Part shown: in pieces, positions 52,422 to 60,384 of the stretch
How the letters are laid out: each line of letters begins with the position of its first letter
How positions within the stretch are numbered: the first letter of the stretch is position 1
Assembly (NCBI GenBank): GCA_024405215.1
Contig: JAKSPB010000014.1
Location: 1-64,000, forward strand
Direction: 5' to 3'
DNA length: 64,000 nucleotides
Origin: Lentisphaeria bacterium
GTDB taxonomy: Bacteria > Verrucomicrobiota > Lentisphaeria > Oligosphaerales > Oligosphaeraceae
Notes under the pieces: generated by a model
The model's input: only the letters and a program-made list of their open reading frames with translations
Databases searched by the model: none
What the model was told of the DNA's origin: nothing
Translations under genes and position numbers: made by a program

Positions 52422-52994
52422 CTACCTCGCTGTTTTGCTTTTTTCAAGAACCTGCTGATGCAGGTCGTTACCGAAAGAATCCATTGTCACGATGGCGGGG
52501 AAGTCCTTCACGTCCAACGACCAGATGGCCTCAGGAGAACCGAACTCCTCCAAAAAGTGGACGCCCGCCACACGCACCACGGCGGCGGCCAGGACCTGCG
52601 CCGCGCCTCCCACGGCCGAAAGATAGACTCCGCCCTGCTCCATCAGCGCCTGGCGTGTCCGAGGTCCCATCCCGCCTTTGCCGATGACCGCGCGAACGCC
52701 GAAGCGCCGCATGACCTCGCCCTGGTAGGCTTCTTCCCTCGCGGAAGTCGTAGGTCCGGCGGCAGTCACGCGCCACTGGCCATTCTCCCGGATGATGACC
52801 GGCCCGCAATGGTAGAGCACACCGCCCGCCAGCGCCAGCTCCTTCGGCAGCGTGGGCGCGGAATCCCCGCCCGCCAGGAATTTGTGCGCGGCATCGCGCG
52901 CGGTGTAGATCCGTCCGAAAATCCGGACTTCATCCCCAAGGCGGAGTTTCCGGACATCCTCGTCGGAAAGCGGTGTATGCAAATGGTAGAGCAT
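52422..52994 (-). CDS. Fumarase/tartrate dehydratase beta-subunit-like protein
   Basis: Matches the C-terminal (beta) domain of Fe-S class I hydro-lyases: LGDEVRIFGRIYTARDAAHKF, VLYHCGPVI, TAAGPTTSAREEAYQG (GPTTSxRM-like) and GKGGMGPRT. In two-subunit enzymes this part completes the active site, while the alpha part carries the 4Fe-4S cluster. No alpha-subunit gene is next to it, so it is an orphan here. Start 52994 has GGGAG upstream; the open frame to 53105 overlaps the FtsB-like gene. It sits between the two GH-like genes on the same strand. Confidence 0.82.
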   Translation of the reverse strand: MLYHLHTPLSDEDVRKLRLGDEVRIFGRIYTARDAAHKFLAGGDSAPTLPKELALAGGVLYHCGPVIIRENGQWRVTAAGPTTSAREEAYQGEVMRRFGVRAVIGKGGMGPRTRQALMEQGGVYLSAVGGAAQVLAAAVVRVAGVHFLEEFGSPEAIWSLDVKDFPAIVTMDSFGNDLHQQVLEKSKTAR

Positions 52995-53019
52995 CGTCTC
53001 TTCTCCCGTTCCAGCGCGA

Positions 53020-53310
53020 CTATTTTTCTTCAGTCGGACGCGGGATCTGGTAGATGACCTCGCCTTCCTTGGCCAGCCCAAACTTGTCTCGCGCCACGCT
53101 TTCAATGGTCTCCCGGTCCCCGCGCTTCAGCTTGTCGATCTGCTGGTCCATGTCCGCCAGTTGTGCCTTGAGCAGCTCCACCTGTTCCTGTGCCTGGCGA
53201 AGCTGCTCCTGGAGACTGCCCTTCTCCGCCACAGGCGGCGCCAAAAGGAAGACGCAAGCCAGAATCACCAGACAGGCGAGAAAAATCAGAACGACATCCG
53301 CAGTTTTCAT
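53020..53310 (-). CDS. FtsB/DivIC-like septum formation initiator
   Basis: This small bitopic protein (96 residues) starts at 53310 as MKTADVVLIFLACLVILACVF: a short cytoplasmic end, one membrane helix (about 5-25), then a coiled coil (SLQEQLRQAQEQVELLKAQLADMDQQID, about 35-65). The typical FtsB/DivIC ending ARDKFGLAKEGEVIYQIP follows. It should bind FtsL/FtsQ in the divisome. It lies 10 bases after the GH-like gene upstream and 25 bases before the fumarase-beta-like gene. In many bacteria ftsB follows eno; that is not the case here. Confidence 0.85.
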   Translation of the reverse strand: MKTADVVLIFLACLVILACVFLLAPPVAEKGSLQEQLRQAQEQVELLKAQLADMDQQIDKLKRGDRETIESVARDKFGLAKEGEVIYQIPRPTEEK

Positions 53311-53320
53311 GGTCGGGAAA

Positions 53321-54754
53321 CTATTGTTCGTCAAAATAGACGTGAATGAGTGCGCCCATGCCGGGACGGAAGATATTGGTATCCGCAGCGCGACTGAAAT
53401 CGTCTTCGCCTTTCCGGTTGACAAAATGTATTTTGATCCTGGAAGGCTGCTTGCGCCAGATGGGCTTGCACTCCACAGGGGCGTTCAGGTTCTTGTTGAC
53501 AATGATCAGCCATCGGCCGCCATCCTGCTCATGAGTGAATTCGCCGATCAGCCAGTTGCTGGAGCCTTCCATGCCGGAAATCAGACTATCCGCATCGGGC
53601 GCAGGCACACGCTCGTCCGTTTCGGGAACCGTGCTGCCGAAATGATAGACGCGATCGCTCTTCAGGTGATTCAGGACATACGCGTAGTTCTGGATGGCGC
53701 TGTTGATGTATTTCAGGTCATACCAGGTATGGGTGCGCTGCATGAAATCGTCCAGGGGAGAATTGTACCACCCGTTCTTCTGCACGGGAAGATAGGTGAA
53801 CCAGGAAAGTCCGCGCGCACCATAGGCCAAGGCGCTGAACGCCTGATGCGCCAGCTGGGTGAAAGTGGGATCCGCATAATAGCGATGGGCGATGGAAAGC
53901 GCGCAATACCACCACTGCTTGCCATGTTTCAGGGAAAGCTCGCGGTGGATCTCCATGCACTTGTAGAAGGTAGGACGCATAAAGCCGTCAAAATAAAAGA
54001 CGTATTGGTCAAAACCGGAGGAACTGTAGTCGCTTCCATAGATGTGGTCCGTGTAGTCATAGTAGTTCCGGGGAGCAAAATGGGAAGGGCTCGCGCTGTT
54101 GGGCATCGGGAACAGGTTCATGTAGGCCATTTTTTCCGGTGCCAGCTCCTTCATCAGTTTGCCCATCGCAAGAACACCATCCACTTCAGGTTCGTTGGGT
54201 TCGTCCTTGACATAGTATCCGAAAACAGTGTCGTTGTCCTTGTATTTCTCCACAATGGGCTGAATGTCCTTGCGCCACTGTTCCACATCGGGGTTCATCC
54301 AGTCCCGGTTGCTCATGGCCTTGTCATTCGTATAGAGGACCTTCATGCCTGCCTTGCCAGCTGCCTCGATCTGCGCATCGGCGCCCGCAAAGCCCGCGAT
54401 GGAAAAGCCGCACTCCTTCATCTCCTTGTAGAGCGCGGGAGAATTCGCCTTTTCGCCGGCCCATCCGACCCATCCCCAGGCCATGATGGGGAAAGTCTCC
54501 TCCGCGGCAGAAAGAGTGCAAGACATCAGAGCGCAGACGAGGCAAGCGAGGAAGGCAAGCGCAGAAGTCGCCTGGGTCACGTTTCGCCCTTTCCAGACAT
54601 TTTGCTCCAAGCGCCCCCCACCCAGCAAGGCTACGGCGCCCTCCATCGCATCGCAGCAGGCGACGTCTTGACGCATCCGCGGAAAGACGTCGCCGAAATT
54701 CCTGAAAAACGTCTTCCCATGGACCTTTGCAATTATCGAAAGAACTTTTTTCAT
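53321..54754 (-). CDS. Secreted glycoside-hydrolase-like protein, paralogue with odd N-terminus
   Basis: From residue 84 (AEETFPIMAWGWVGW) to the end it aligns throughout with the 51144-52382 protein, including GYYVKDEPNEPEVDG, SGFDQYVFY and YGARGLSWFTYLP. The N-terminus differs: after MKKVLSIIA, similar to the paralogue's first residues, come about 50 residues with no counterpart, then a hydrophobic stretch (SALAFLACLVCALMSCTLSAAEE) that looks like a signal-peptide core with a possible lipobox. The unmatched piece coincides with a dispersed DNA element (54583-54734). Either the element inserted in frame, or the true start is GTG 54580. The longer frame is given here. Function as for the paralogue. 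Confidence 0.68.
   Translation of the reverse strand: MKKVLSIIAKVHGKTFFRNFGDVFPRMRQDVACCDAMEGAVALLGGGRLEQNVWKGRNVTQATSALAFLACLVCALMSCTLSAAEETFPIMAWGWVGWAGEKANSPALYKEMKECGFSIAGFAGADAQIEAAGKAGMKVLYTNDKAMSNRDWMNPDVEQWRKDIQPIVEKYKDNDTVFGYYVKDEPNEPEVDGVLAMGKLMKELAPEKMAYMNLFPMPNSASPSHFAPRNYYDYTDHIYGSDYSSSGFDQYVFYFDGFMRPTFYKCMEIHRELSLKHGKQWWYCALSIAHRYYADPTFTQLAHQAFSALAYGARGLSWFTYLPVQKNGWYNSPLDDFMQRTHTWYDLKYINSAIQNYAYVLNHLKSDRVYHFGSTVPETDERVPAPDADSLISGMEGSSNWLIGEFTHEQDGGRWLIIVNKNLNAPVECKPIWRKQPSRIKIHFVNRKGEDDFSRAADTNIFRPGMGALIHVYFDEQ
54583..54734. repeat. Dispersed ~150-bp element, copy A
   Basis: Bases 54691-54734 match 59126-59169 without gaps at 35 of 44 positions, both ending TTTGCAATT on the plus strand. 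Weaker similarity (GACATTT..CTC.AAGC......CCCAGC) continues across the rest of the roughly 150-base interval. The copy lies in the 5' part of the GH-like ORF at 53321-54754; the left boundary is approximate. Confidence 0.5.
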
Positions 54755-54777
54755 AGTGCGTTGTCAAGTGGGATGGC

Positions 54778-55458
54778 CTAAAGATTGTATTTCAGAATAT
54801 ACCACAGCGCGGCAACACCGTCCTTCCAGCCGATCTTCTTCCCGGCGTCGTATGGTCTGGGGGTGTAGTCGATGGGGACCTCGTAGATGCGGGCCTTGGC
54901 CTTGGCCAGCTTCGCTGTAACCTCTGGCTCAAAGCCAAAGCGGTTGCATTCCAACGTGAAGCTCTTGAAGATGTCCGCGCGAATCATCTTGTAGCAGGTC
55001 TCCATGTCGGTCATGTGGAGATTGGCGCAGAAATTGGAGAAACGCGTCAACCATTGGTTCCCCTTGTAGTGCCAGAAGGAATCCACCAGATAGCAGTTTC
55101 CGGAATAACGGGAACCGAAAACCGCCTCCGCCTTCCCCTCCTCGATGTATTTCAGCATCTTCGGGAATTCCTTGGGGGAATACTCCAGGTCGGCATCCTG
55201 GATGATCATCACATCGCCTGTGATTTTCGCCTGGGCGGTGCGAATACCGGCGCCCTTCCCCTTGTTGGTCTCGTGATGGCAGATCACCAGGTCTTTCGAG
55301 GCCGGCATGGCATCCAGAATCTCCCGGGTACCGTCCGTGGAACAGTCGTCCACCACCACCATTTCCAGATTCGGCACGCCGCATTTGCGCACGGATTCAA
55401 TGACACTGGCAATGGTATTGACTTCGTTGTATACGGGAATAATGACAGAGAGTTTCAT
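54778..55458 (-). CDS. Family 2 glycosyltransferase (dolichyl-phosphate-sugar synthase-like)
   Basis: GT-A fold of 226 residues: MKLSVIIPVYNEVNTI at the N-terminus, VVVDDCSTDGT near 33, HHETNKGKGAGIRTA near 58, the metal site IIQDADLEYSPKEF near 82-95, and GFEPEVTAKLAKAKARIYEVPIDY near 188. It resembles polyprenyl-phosphate glucose/mannose synthases (DPM1/GtrB-like) but has no C-terminal membrane helices, so it would act as a soluble or peripheral enzyme. Start 55458 lies 4 bases after the dacA stop. It is the last gene in the rpsP run before the GH-like genes, and the sugar may serve envelope glycan assembly. Confidence 0.88.
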   Translation of the reverse strand: MKLSVIIPVYNEVNTIASVIESVRKCGVPNLEMVVVDDCSTDGTREILDAMPASKDLVICHHETNKGKGAGIRTAQAKITGDVMIIQDADLEYSPKEFPKMLKYIEEGKAEAVFGSRYSGNCYLVDSFWHYKGNQWLTRFSNFCANLHMTDMETCYKMIRADIFKSFTLECNRFGFEPEVTAKLAKAKARIYEVPIDYTPRPYDAGKKIGWKDGVAALWYILKYNL

Positions 55459-55462
55459 GATT

Positions 55463-56641
55463 TTACAGCGTATAGGACCATTCCAGCAATTGGCGGGCAA
55501 TCTCGTCACGGCGTTTTCCGCGATCGCTGCCGCTCACGCCCATGAGCAACACCATGCGTTTCTTGCCTTCGCGCTCGCAAGTGAGCGCGATGCAATATCC
55601 GGCGCCATCCGTGAAGCCCGTCTTCAAGCCCGTGACGCCGGGCACTTTGCCACGAAGAAGCTTGTTGGTGGAATTGACATCAAAGGGATTCTTCTTGTCT
55701 GCACGCAGGCGGGCCATTGGCGTCCCCGCCCATTTCATGATGGCGGGATACTGCATAGCCCGCACCGCCAGATAGGCGATCTCCAGTGCCGTGCCCGTGT
55801 TCTCCTGACGACCGCTGGCCGCATTGACGGGCAGGCCGTTGGCGTTGTTGAAATGCATATTGTTCAGTCCAAGCTCCTTAGCCCGGGCGTTCATCTTCTC
55901 CGGGAAGCCCTTGGCATCGCCGCCATTCAGATAGCGTCCCACCATATAGGCGCAGTCGTTGGCGCTGCAGATCATCATGCACATCAAGAAATCATCCAAC
56001 GTATAGACCTCGTTAGTGTCCAGAAAGACACCCTTGATGCCATTACGCTTGAAGTAGGCGCGATCGTCGTTCGTGATCGTCATCGTCGTCTGCAGACTCT
56101 GCTCGGGATGGGCGGCAAGGTGCTCCATCAGCATCGTGGCAGTCAGCAACTTGGTCAAGGAGGCGATGGGATGTACGCCGGAGGCATCCTTTTGCCAAAG
56201 AACGGCATTGGTGTTCAGGTCTATGACCAGTCCGGAACGAACCTCCGCCACCGCTTTCTTGACTGCGGGAGTCAACTCCTTCTCCGTCACTTGAAAAAAA
56301 CCCTTGTGATAGGGCCCCAAGGCACCGCGGGCTGCCTGCGCAGGAGGCGTCGCTGCCTGCGCAGGAGGCGTCGCTGCCTGCGAAACAGGAGGCTTTGCCA
56401 CGGGAGCGACAGGGGGCTTTCCGGCGGACGGGGCTACGAGCGGCGCAGGAGGCTGCGCAGCCTGGGCCGGCTGCACGGCTGGTTGCGCAGGCGCATTTTC
56501 CTCAGGCTGGACCGGAGTCTGCTCCTGTTCCGGAGGAAGATTCCCTTCCTTGGGAGAATCCTCCTGACGAAGCATGAACCAGATCAATCCATGCAACAGG
56601 ATGACAATCGCGACAATGATGTAGACGCCTAGCTTTTTCAT
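55463..56641 (-). CDS. D-alanyl-D-alanine carboxypeptidase (PBP5/6 family, S11)
   Basis: The N-terminus is a membrane anchor or uncleaved signal (residues 5-25), followed by a long Pro/Ala/Gln-rich linker (30-105) that includes a tandem repeat. The penicillin-binding domain has SLTK at 161-164 (catalytic Ser161), SAN in MMICSANDCAYM near 220, and KTG in GLKTGFTDGAGYC near 340. It trims the terminal D-Ala of wall pentapeptides. Unlike PBP5 it lacks a C-terminal amphipathic helix domain; anchoring is through the N-terminus. The start at 56641 lies 4 bases after the pcnB stop. Confidence 0.9.
   Translation of the reverse strand: MKKLGVYIIVAIVILLHGLIWFMLRQEDSPKEGNLPPEQEQTPVQPEENAPAQPAVQPAQAAQPPAPLVAPSAGKPPVAPVAKPPVSQAATPPAQAATPPAQAARGALGPYHKGFFQVTEKELTPAVKKAVAEVRSGLVIDLNTNAVLWQKDASGVHPIASLTKLLTATMLMEHLAAHPEQSLQTTMTITNDDRAYFKRNGIKGVFLDTNEVYTLDDFLMCMMICSANDCAYMVGRYLNGGDAKGFPEKMNARAKELGLNNMHFNNANGLPVNAASGRQENTGTALEIAYLAVRAMQYPAIMKWAGTPMARLRADKKNPFDVNSTNKLLRGKVPGVTGLKTGFTDGAGYCIALTCEREGKKRMVLLMGVSGSDRGKRRDEIARQLLEWSYTL
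56331..56372 (-). repeat. 21-bp tandem repeat in carboxypeptidase linker
   Basis: Two perfect 21-base copies (56331-56351 and 56352-56372) plus a degenerate third encode repeated AATPPAQ units in the Pro/Ala linker. Copy number may vary between strains. Confidence 0.85.
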
Positions 56642-56645
56642 GAAA

Positions 56646-58340
56646 TCATCCAAAGGTAATGGAATCCGCACTCGCCGCAGGCTTCCGTGGCTTCCGCGGA
56701 TTCTTCGCGGGCTCCACAGGCAGGAACACGGCATTCGATTCATAGAAAGTCGCGCCCGGCTCCGCAGGAGGCGCCATGACCACCGGCGTCTCCGCCTGGA
56801 CGGGGCCAGTTGCGCCCTCGTTCAGCGCAGGAGAATTCTCCGGCGCATTGGGAGAGGCGACGCTCTTCTTGCGTGGGCGACGCCGTTTGGACGAGACCGG
56901 AACTTCCGTTGCCTCCTCAAAAACCGGAGCTTTCCTTTTTTCGTCGGCAACAGGCGCGGACGCCTTTCCCGCAGCGGTGTTCTTGCGTTGCCGGCCCGGA
57001 TGTTCCGCCTTCGGAGCCTCACCCTTGGTCAGCGGAATCAGTCCGGAATACAAGGGCTTTTCCCCTTCCGCCTCCTCTCCATGGGAGATGGCGGGGCGTT
57101 GCAGCGTCTCTTCCCACTCCTCCGGTTCGTCGTCTTCGTCAAAGGCATTGAAACGCGGCGAAAACTCCGGCAAGTCCGCCAGAAGCTGGCTGTCCCATCC
57201 GAAGAGCTGGACCACCAGCGCGAAGAGAGCCCGTCCATAACGGTATTCCGGATGATTCAGGAAACGGGTTGCCACGGGTTTCCGCAGAAGACGCGGCACA
57301 AGCCCAACAATCTGCAATGTGCGCTCCGAAAGCATCCGCGGAACGGTGATGCCTTCAAAAACAATGCCCAGCGCCTGGTGCGCCAGCGGATCGCTGGCCG
57401 CATTGCCCTCCCAGAACTCCGCAGGCTTCTCCGGATTGAGCGCACTCATGAGGAACGGCAGGGCAATGGTGGAAAGAGCAAGTCCACGAGAATTGGAATA
57501 ACGTCCGCGGCGAATGGCCTCGCCCCGCAATTTCAGCAGATGGCGCATCATCTGGCCCTCCTGTTCCTCCCAGGAGTCGTCAACGGTCGGCCAGAACTCC
57601 TTCAGGAATCCGTGGTCGTGCATCACCTGCAAGGTGTGGTCGCAGAAAGGATTGGCCAGAAGTTTCAGCAACTCCTCAAAAAGACGGGCAGGACTGGCCA
57701 GGCGAATCGCGGAGGCATTCGCCCGGATCACTGCCTCCAGCGTGGGTTCCAGGCGGAATCCGCACTGTCCCACCAATTTCAGCGCCCGAAGCATCCGCAC
57801 AGGATCCTCCGCCATGCGCTCGGCGGGTTTGCCAATGCACCGGACCACGCCTTTCTTGATGTCTTCGTAGCCCCCTGAGAAATCAATGACGCCACGGTGC
57901 CCCGTGACATCGAAATAGAGCGCATTCACCGTGAAATCCCTGCGTTTCGCATCGTCCTCCAGAGTGCCAAAGCAGTTGTCATTCCAAATCATCGGGCCGT
58001 CGTCATGCTTGCGTCCCTGGCGCTCCTGCTCGTTGGGCTGACGCCGGAAGGTAGAGACTTCGTAGAGTTCCCCGCCGCCATATACATGCGCCAGCCGGAA
58101 GCGGCGACCGATTACGTGGCAACGACGGCGACCGAATACGGCACGAACCTGTTCTGGCGTGGCGCTGGTGGAGATATCATAGTCCTTGGGAGTCTTGCCC
58201 AGGAGGAGATCACGGATTGCTCCGCCCACGATATACGCCTCGTAGCCGGCACGGACCAATTCCCGCACAATCCCCACGGGAGTGGGATCCAATGCCTTGC
58301 GCAAACCCTCCAGAACTGAATTGGGAACCTTCTCTGACAT
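56646..58340 (-). CDS. pcnB: Poly(A) polymerase / tRNA nucleotidyltransferase family (PcnB-like)
   Basis: Class II nucleotidyltransferase. The head domain has GYEAYIVGGAIRDLLLGKTPKDYDISTSA near residues 32-60 (GG...DxD motif), the basic RRFRLAHVYGGGELYEVSTFRR and RRDFTVNALYFD near 131. RMAEDPVRMLRALK near 174 and an arginine-rich C-terminal tail of about 150 residues (KRRRPRKKS) are typical of PcnB poly(A) polymerases. It would add poly(A) to RNA 3' ends and promote decay. A CCA-adding role is less likely since the tRNA here encodes CCA. Start ATG 58340 is used; a TTG at 58349 is the alternative. The spacing to rnhB is 36 bases. Confidence 0.88.
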   Translation of the reverse strand: MSEKVPNSVLEGLRKALDPTPVGIVRELVRAGYEAYIVGGAIRDLLLGKTPKDYDISTSATPEQVRAVFGRRRCHVIGRRFRLAHVYGGGELYEVSTFRRQPNEQERQGRKHDDGPMIWNDNCFGTLEDDAKRRDFTVNALYFDVTGHRGVIDFSGGYEDIKKGVVRCIGKPAERMAEDPVRMLRALKLVGQCGFRLEPTLEAVIRANASAIRLASPARLFEELLKLLANPFCDHTLQVMHDHGFLKEFWPTVDDSWEEQEGQMMRHLLKLRGEAIRRGRYSNSRGLALSTIALPFLMSALNPEKPAEFWEGNAASDPLAHQALGIVFEGITVPRMLSERTLQIVGLVPRLLRKPVATRFLNHPEYRYGRALFALVVQLFGWDSQLLADLPEFSPRFNAFDEDDEPEEWEETLQRPAISHGEEAEGEKPLYSGLIPLTKGEAPKAEHPGRQRKNTAAGKASAPVADEKRKAPVFEEATEVPVSSKRRRPRKKSVASPNAPENSPALNEGATGPVQAETPVVMAPPAEPGATFYESNAVFLPVEPAKNPRKPRKPAASADSITFG

Positions 58341-58376
58341 GACAATCAACTCGACGCCGCAAAAATTCGCGGCCTT

Positions 58377-59000
58377 TCAAAAAAGTACTGGCTGGGCCAC
58401 TGGCCCGAAGGAACGCCGATGGATGGGACAGGGCCCCAGTTTCGCCAACGCAGCCAAATGCTCGGCCGTGCCGTAGCCCATGTTCCTAGCAAAACCATAC
58501 CCGGGATAACGACGGTCCATCTCTTCCATCAGATGGTCCCGATAGGTCTTCGCCAAAATGCTGGCAGCGGCAATGGAAGCGGACTGGGCGTCGCCTTTGA
58601 CTACGAATTGCACCGGCAACGGAAACGGCTTGAAGCCCAGGCCGTCCACCAGAACCATCTGCGGCGCAGGATCTCCCAGGGAAATCGCCGCCTCTCGCAT
58701 GGCATCCTGCGTTGCACGCAGGATGTTCACCCGATCAATCTCCTCCGGGGAACGCTCTACAATCACATAGCGGACCCGCGAATCCGCCTTCAAGGCTGCA
58801 GCCAGCTCGTCGCGACGCTTAGCAGTCAGCTTCTTGGAATCGTTCACCGGAAGGGAAAACTCCTCCGGCGGCAACGGAAGCATCACCGCCGCCACCACAA
58901 CCGGCCCGGCCAACGGCCCGCGACCGACCTCGTCTACTCCGGCCACACGCTCCACCCCAAACGATGTCTCTAAACGAAATGGCTCCGCAATGCCCGACAT
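58377..59000 (-). CDS. rnhB: Ribonuclease HII
   Basis: Removes RNA from RNA-DNA hybrids and misincorporated ribonucleotides. The active-site motif GVDEVGRGPLAGPVVVAAV has Asp23 and Glu24. Further blocks are NDSKKLTAKRRDEL near 54, VDGLGFKP with the third Asp near 119, and KGDAQSASIAAASILAKTYRD near 134-154. The 207-residue length is canonical. It lies downstream of rplS in the usual trmD-rplS-rnhB order, though separated by a terminator and a dispersed element. Confidence 0.95.
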   Translation of the reverse strand: MSGIAEPFRLETSFGVERVAGVDEVGRGPLAGPVVVAAVMLPLPPEEFSLPVNDSKKLTAKRRDELAAALKADSRVRYVIVERSPEEIDRVNILRATQDAMREAAISLGDPAPQMVLVDGLGFKPFPLPVQFVVKGDAQSASIAAASILAKTYRDHLMEEMDRRYPGYGFARNMGYGTAEHLAALAKLGPCPIHRRSFGPVAQPVLF

Positions 59001-59017
59001 GGCTGAACACTAGAAGT

Positions 59018-59169
59018 AATTGCAAAGGTCGCTTTGCCCGCTTTTCGCTCTTCGGGACATTTCCTCAAAGCCTGTCCTCCCCAGCCTTTGCGAAGGAGGA
59101 TCCAGGCGCGCTTGAAACAGAATGTCTCCGAAATCCCGGAAAAGTGCCTTCAAATGGACTTTTGCAATT
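59018..59169. repeat. Dispersed ~150-bp element, copy B, with terminal inverted repeats
   Basis: The 152-base segment is bounded by AATTGCAAAGGTC (59018-59030) and GACTTTTGCAATT (59157-59169), inverted repeats matching at 12 of 13 positions. Its right 44 bases match copy A (54691-54734) at 35 of 44 positions. It encodes nothing obvious and lies between rnhB and the rplS terminator. It looks like a small non-autonomous mobile element or a structured RNA element. Confidence 0.5.
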
Positions 59170-59230
59170 TCCTCACTCGAAAAGGCCGGAAAACTAGACT
59201 CTATGCGGCCGCCAAGGCCGCAAAAAACGC

Positions 59231-59273
59231 AAAAAGAGGCACAAAATCCTTTATTTAAGGACCTTATGCCTCT
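59231..59273 (-). terminator. Intrinsic terminator after rplS
   Basis: AGAGGCA (59235-59241) pairs with TGCCTCT (59267-59273), with an inner TCCTT/AAGGA pairing, and a U run on the minus strand (59235-59231 and beyond). It ends the rpsP-khpA-trmD-rplS message. Confidence 0.88.
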
Positions 59274-59304
59274 CTTTGAGCAGAATGACGAATCACTCTA
59301 GAAT

Positions 59305-59655
59305 TTATGCATTCACGTCCCGGGACTTGACCTTGGCAGCCTTGCCCACCTGGTCACGCAGGTAGTACAGCTTGGCGCGACGGACTTCGCCCAGACGGGT
59401 CACGCGGAAGGAAGCCACGAGGGGGGAGTGGACGGGGACGACACGCTCGACGCCCTGGCCGGCGCGAACGCGGCGCAGAGTGATGCTGGAAGTGATGCCA
59501 GTGCCATTCTTCGCGATGATCACACCAGCGAAGTTCTGGGTACGCTCCTTGCCGCCTTCCTTGATGCGGAAACCAACCTCGACGGTGTCACCGATGTGCA
59601 TTTCCGGCAGGTCGCTCTTCTGATTCTCCTGGCGGATCTTTTCAATCGTGTTCAT
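59305..59655 (-). CDS. rplS: 50S ribosomal protein L19
   Basis: The 116-residue basic protein matches L19: [53 protein letters not shown] and [10 protein letters not shown]. It sits at the 30S-50S interface. Start 59655 ([12 protein letters not shown]) has AAGGAG 11 bases upstream; the ATG-type extension to 59697 is rejected. The gene follows trmD by 45 bases. Confidence 0.96.
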   Translation of the reverse strand: MNTIEKIRQENQKSDLPEMHIGDTVEVGFRIKEGGKERTQNFAGVIIAKNGTGITSSITLRRVRAGQGVERVVPVHSPLVASFRVTRLGEVRRAKLYYLRDQVGKAAKVKSRDVNA

Positions 59656-59700
59656 AAGTAAGTAACTCCTTACGGTAACGTTATGAGTATTCAACAAAAA

Positions 59701-60369
59701 TCACAACAAATCCGGACGACGGCTGACCGTGCGCAAGACACGCTGCTCAAGCCGCCAAGTCGCAATCTCCTGGTGGTTGCCAGAAAGAAGAATCTCCGGA
59801 ACCCGCATCCCCTTGTAGTCCACCGGACGGGTGAACTGAGGATACTCCAGCAACGGCTCGTTGCCGAAGGACTCCTCGTCGGAGGAGACGTCGTTGCCCA
59901 GGGCGCCGGGAAGCAGACGAACCACGGCATCCGTCACCACGCTGGCGGCAATGGCGCCGTTGGTCAGCACGTAGTCGCCAATGGACAGCTCCTCGTCCAT
60001 CAGGCACTGTCGGGCGCGCTCGTCAATGCCCTCGTAATGTCCGCAGACCAGAATGAGGTGCGACAGCGTTGCGAAACGGCGGGCGGTCTGCTGGCAGAAA
60101 GGCTTCCCCTGGGGCGTCATCAGGACGACACGGGCATCCGGAGTCCGCAGGTCCTGAAGGCACTCAAAAAGAGGTTCGGGACGGAGGACCATTCCTGCAC
60201 CGCCGCCGTAGGGAGTGTCATCGACGGTCTTTCTGGCGTCGTGGGTGTAGTCCCGCAGGTCCACCAGGTTGATCTTCACGATCCCTTCCTTCCACGCCCG
60301 ACCGATGACAGACTCGGAAAGAACTCCCTTGCAAATGGAAGGGAATAAGCTGACAATGTCAATCTGCAT
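59701..60369 (-). CDS. trmD: tRNA (guanine-37-N1)-methyltransferase
   Basis: SPOUT knotted methyltransferase that makes m1G37 and prevents frameshifting. Motifs are IDIVSLFPSICKGVL at the N-terminus, TPYGGGAGMVLRPEPLF near 52, and the SAM knot LVCGHYEGIDERA with ELSIGDYVLTNGA near 105-140; the C-terminal domain follows. At 222 residues it is slightly shorter than E. coli TrmD (255). It is coupled with khpA (15 bases) and rplS. rimM, normally just upstream, is absent. Confidence 0.96.
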   Translation of the reverse strand: MQIDIVSLFPSICKGVLSESVIGRAWKEGIVKINLVDLRDYTHDARKTVDDTPYGGGAGMVLRPEPLFECLQDLRTPDARVVLMTPQGKPFCQQTARRFATLSHLILVCGHYEGIDERARQCLMDEELSIGDYVLTNGAIAASVVTDAVVRLLPGALGNDVSSDEESFGNEPLLEYPQFTRPVDYKGMRVPEILLSGNHQEIATWRLEQRVLRTVSRRPDLL

Positions 60370-60384
60370 GATGGGGAGGGGAAA

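Noticed and set aside
56646-58340. CCA-adding enzyme as the first choice for the pcnB-like gene
   Set aside because: The long arginine-rich tail and the encoded CCA of the local tRNA favour a poly(A) polymerase, though family overlap remains.
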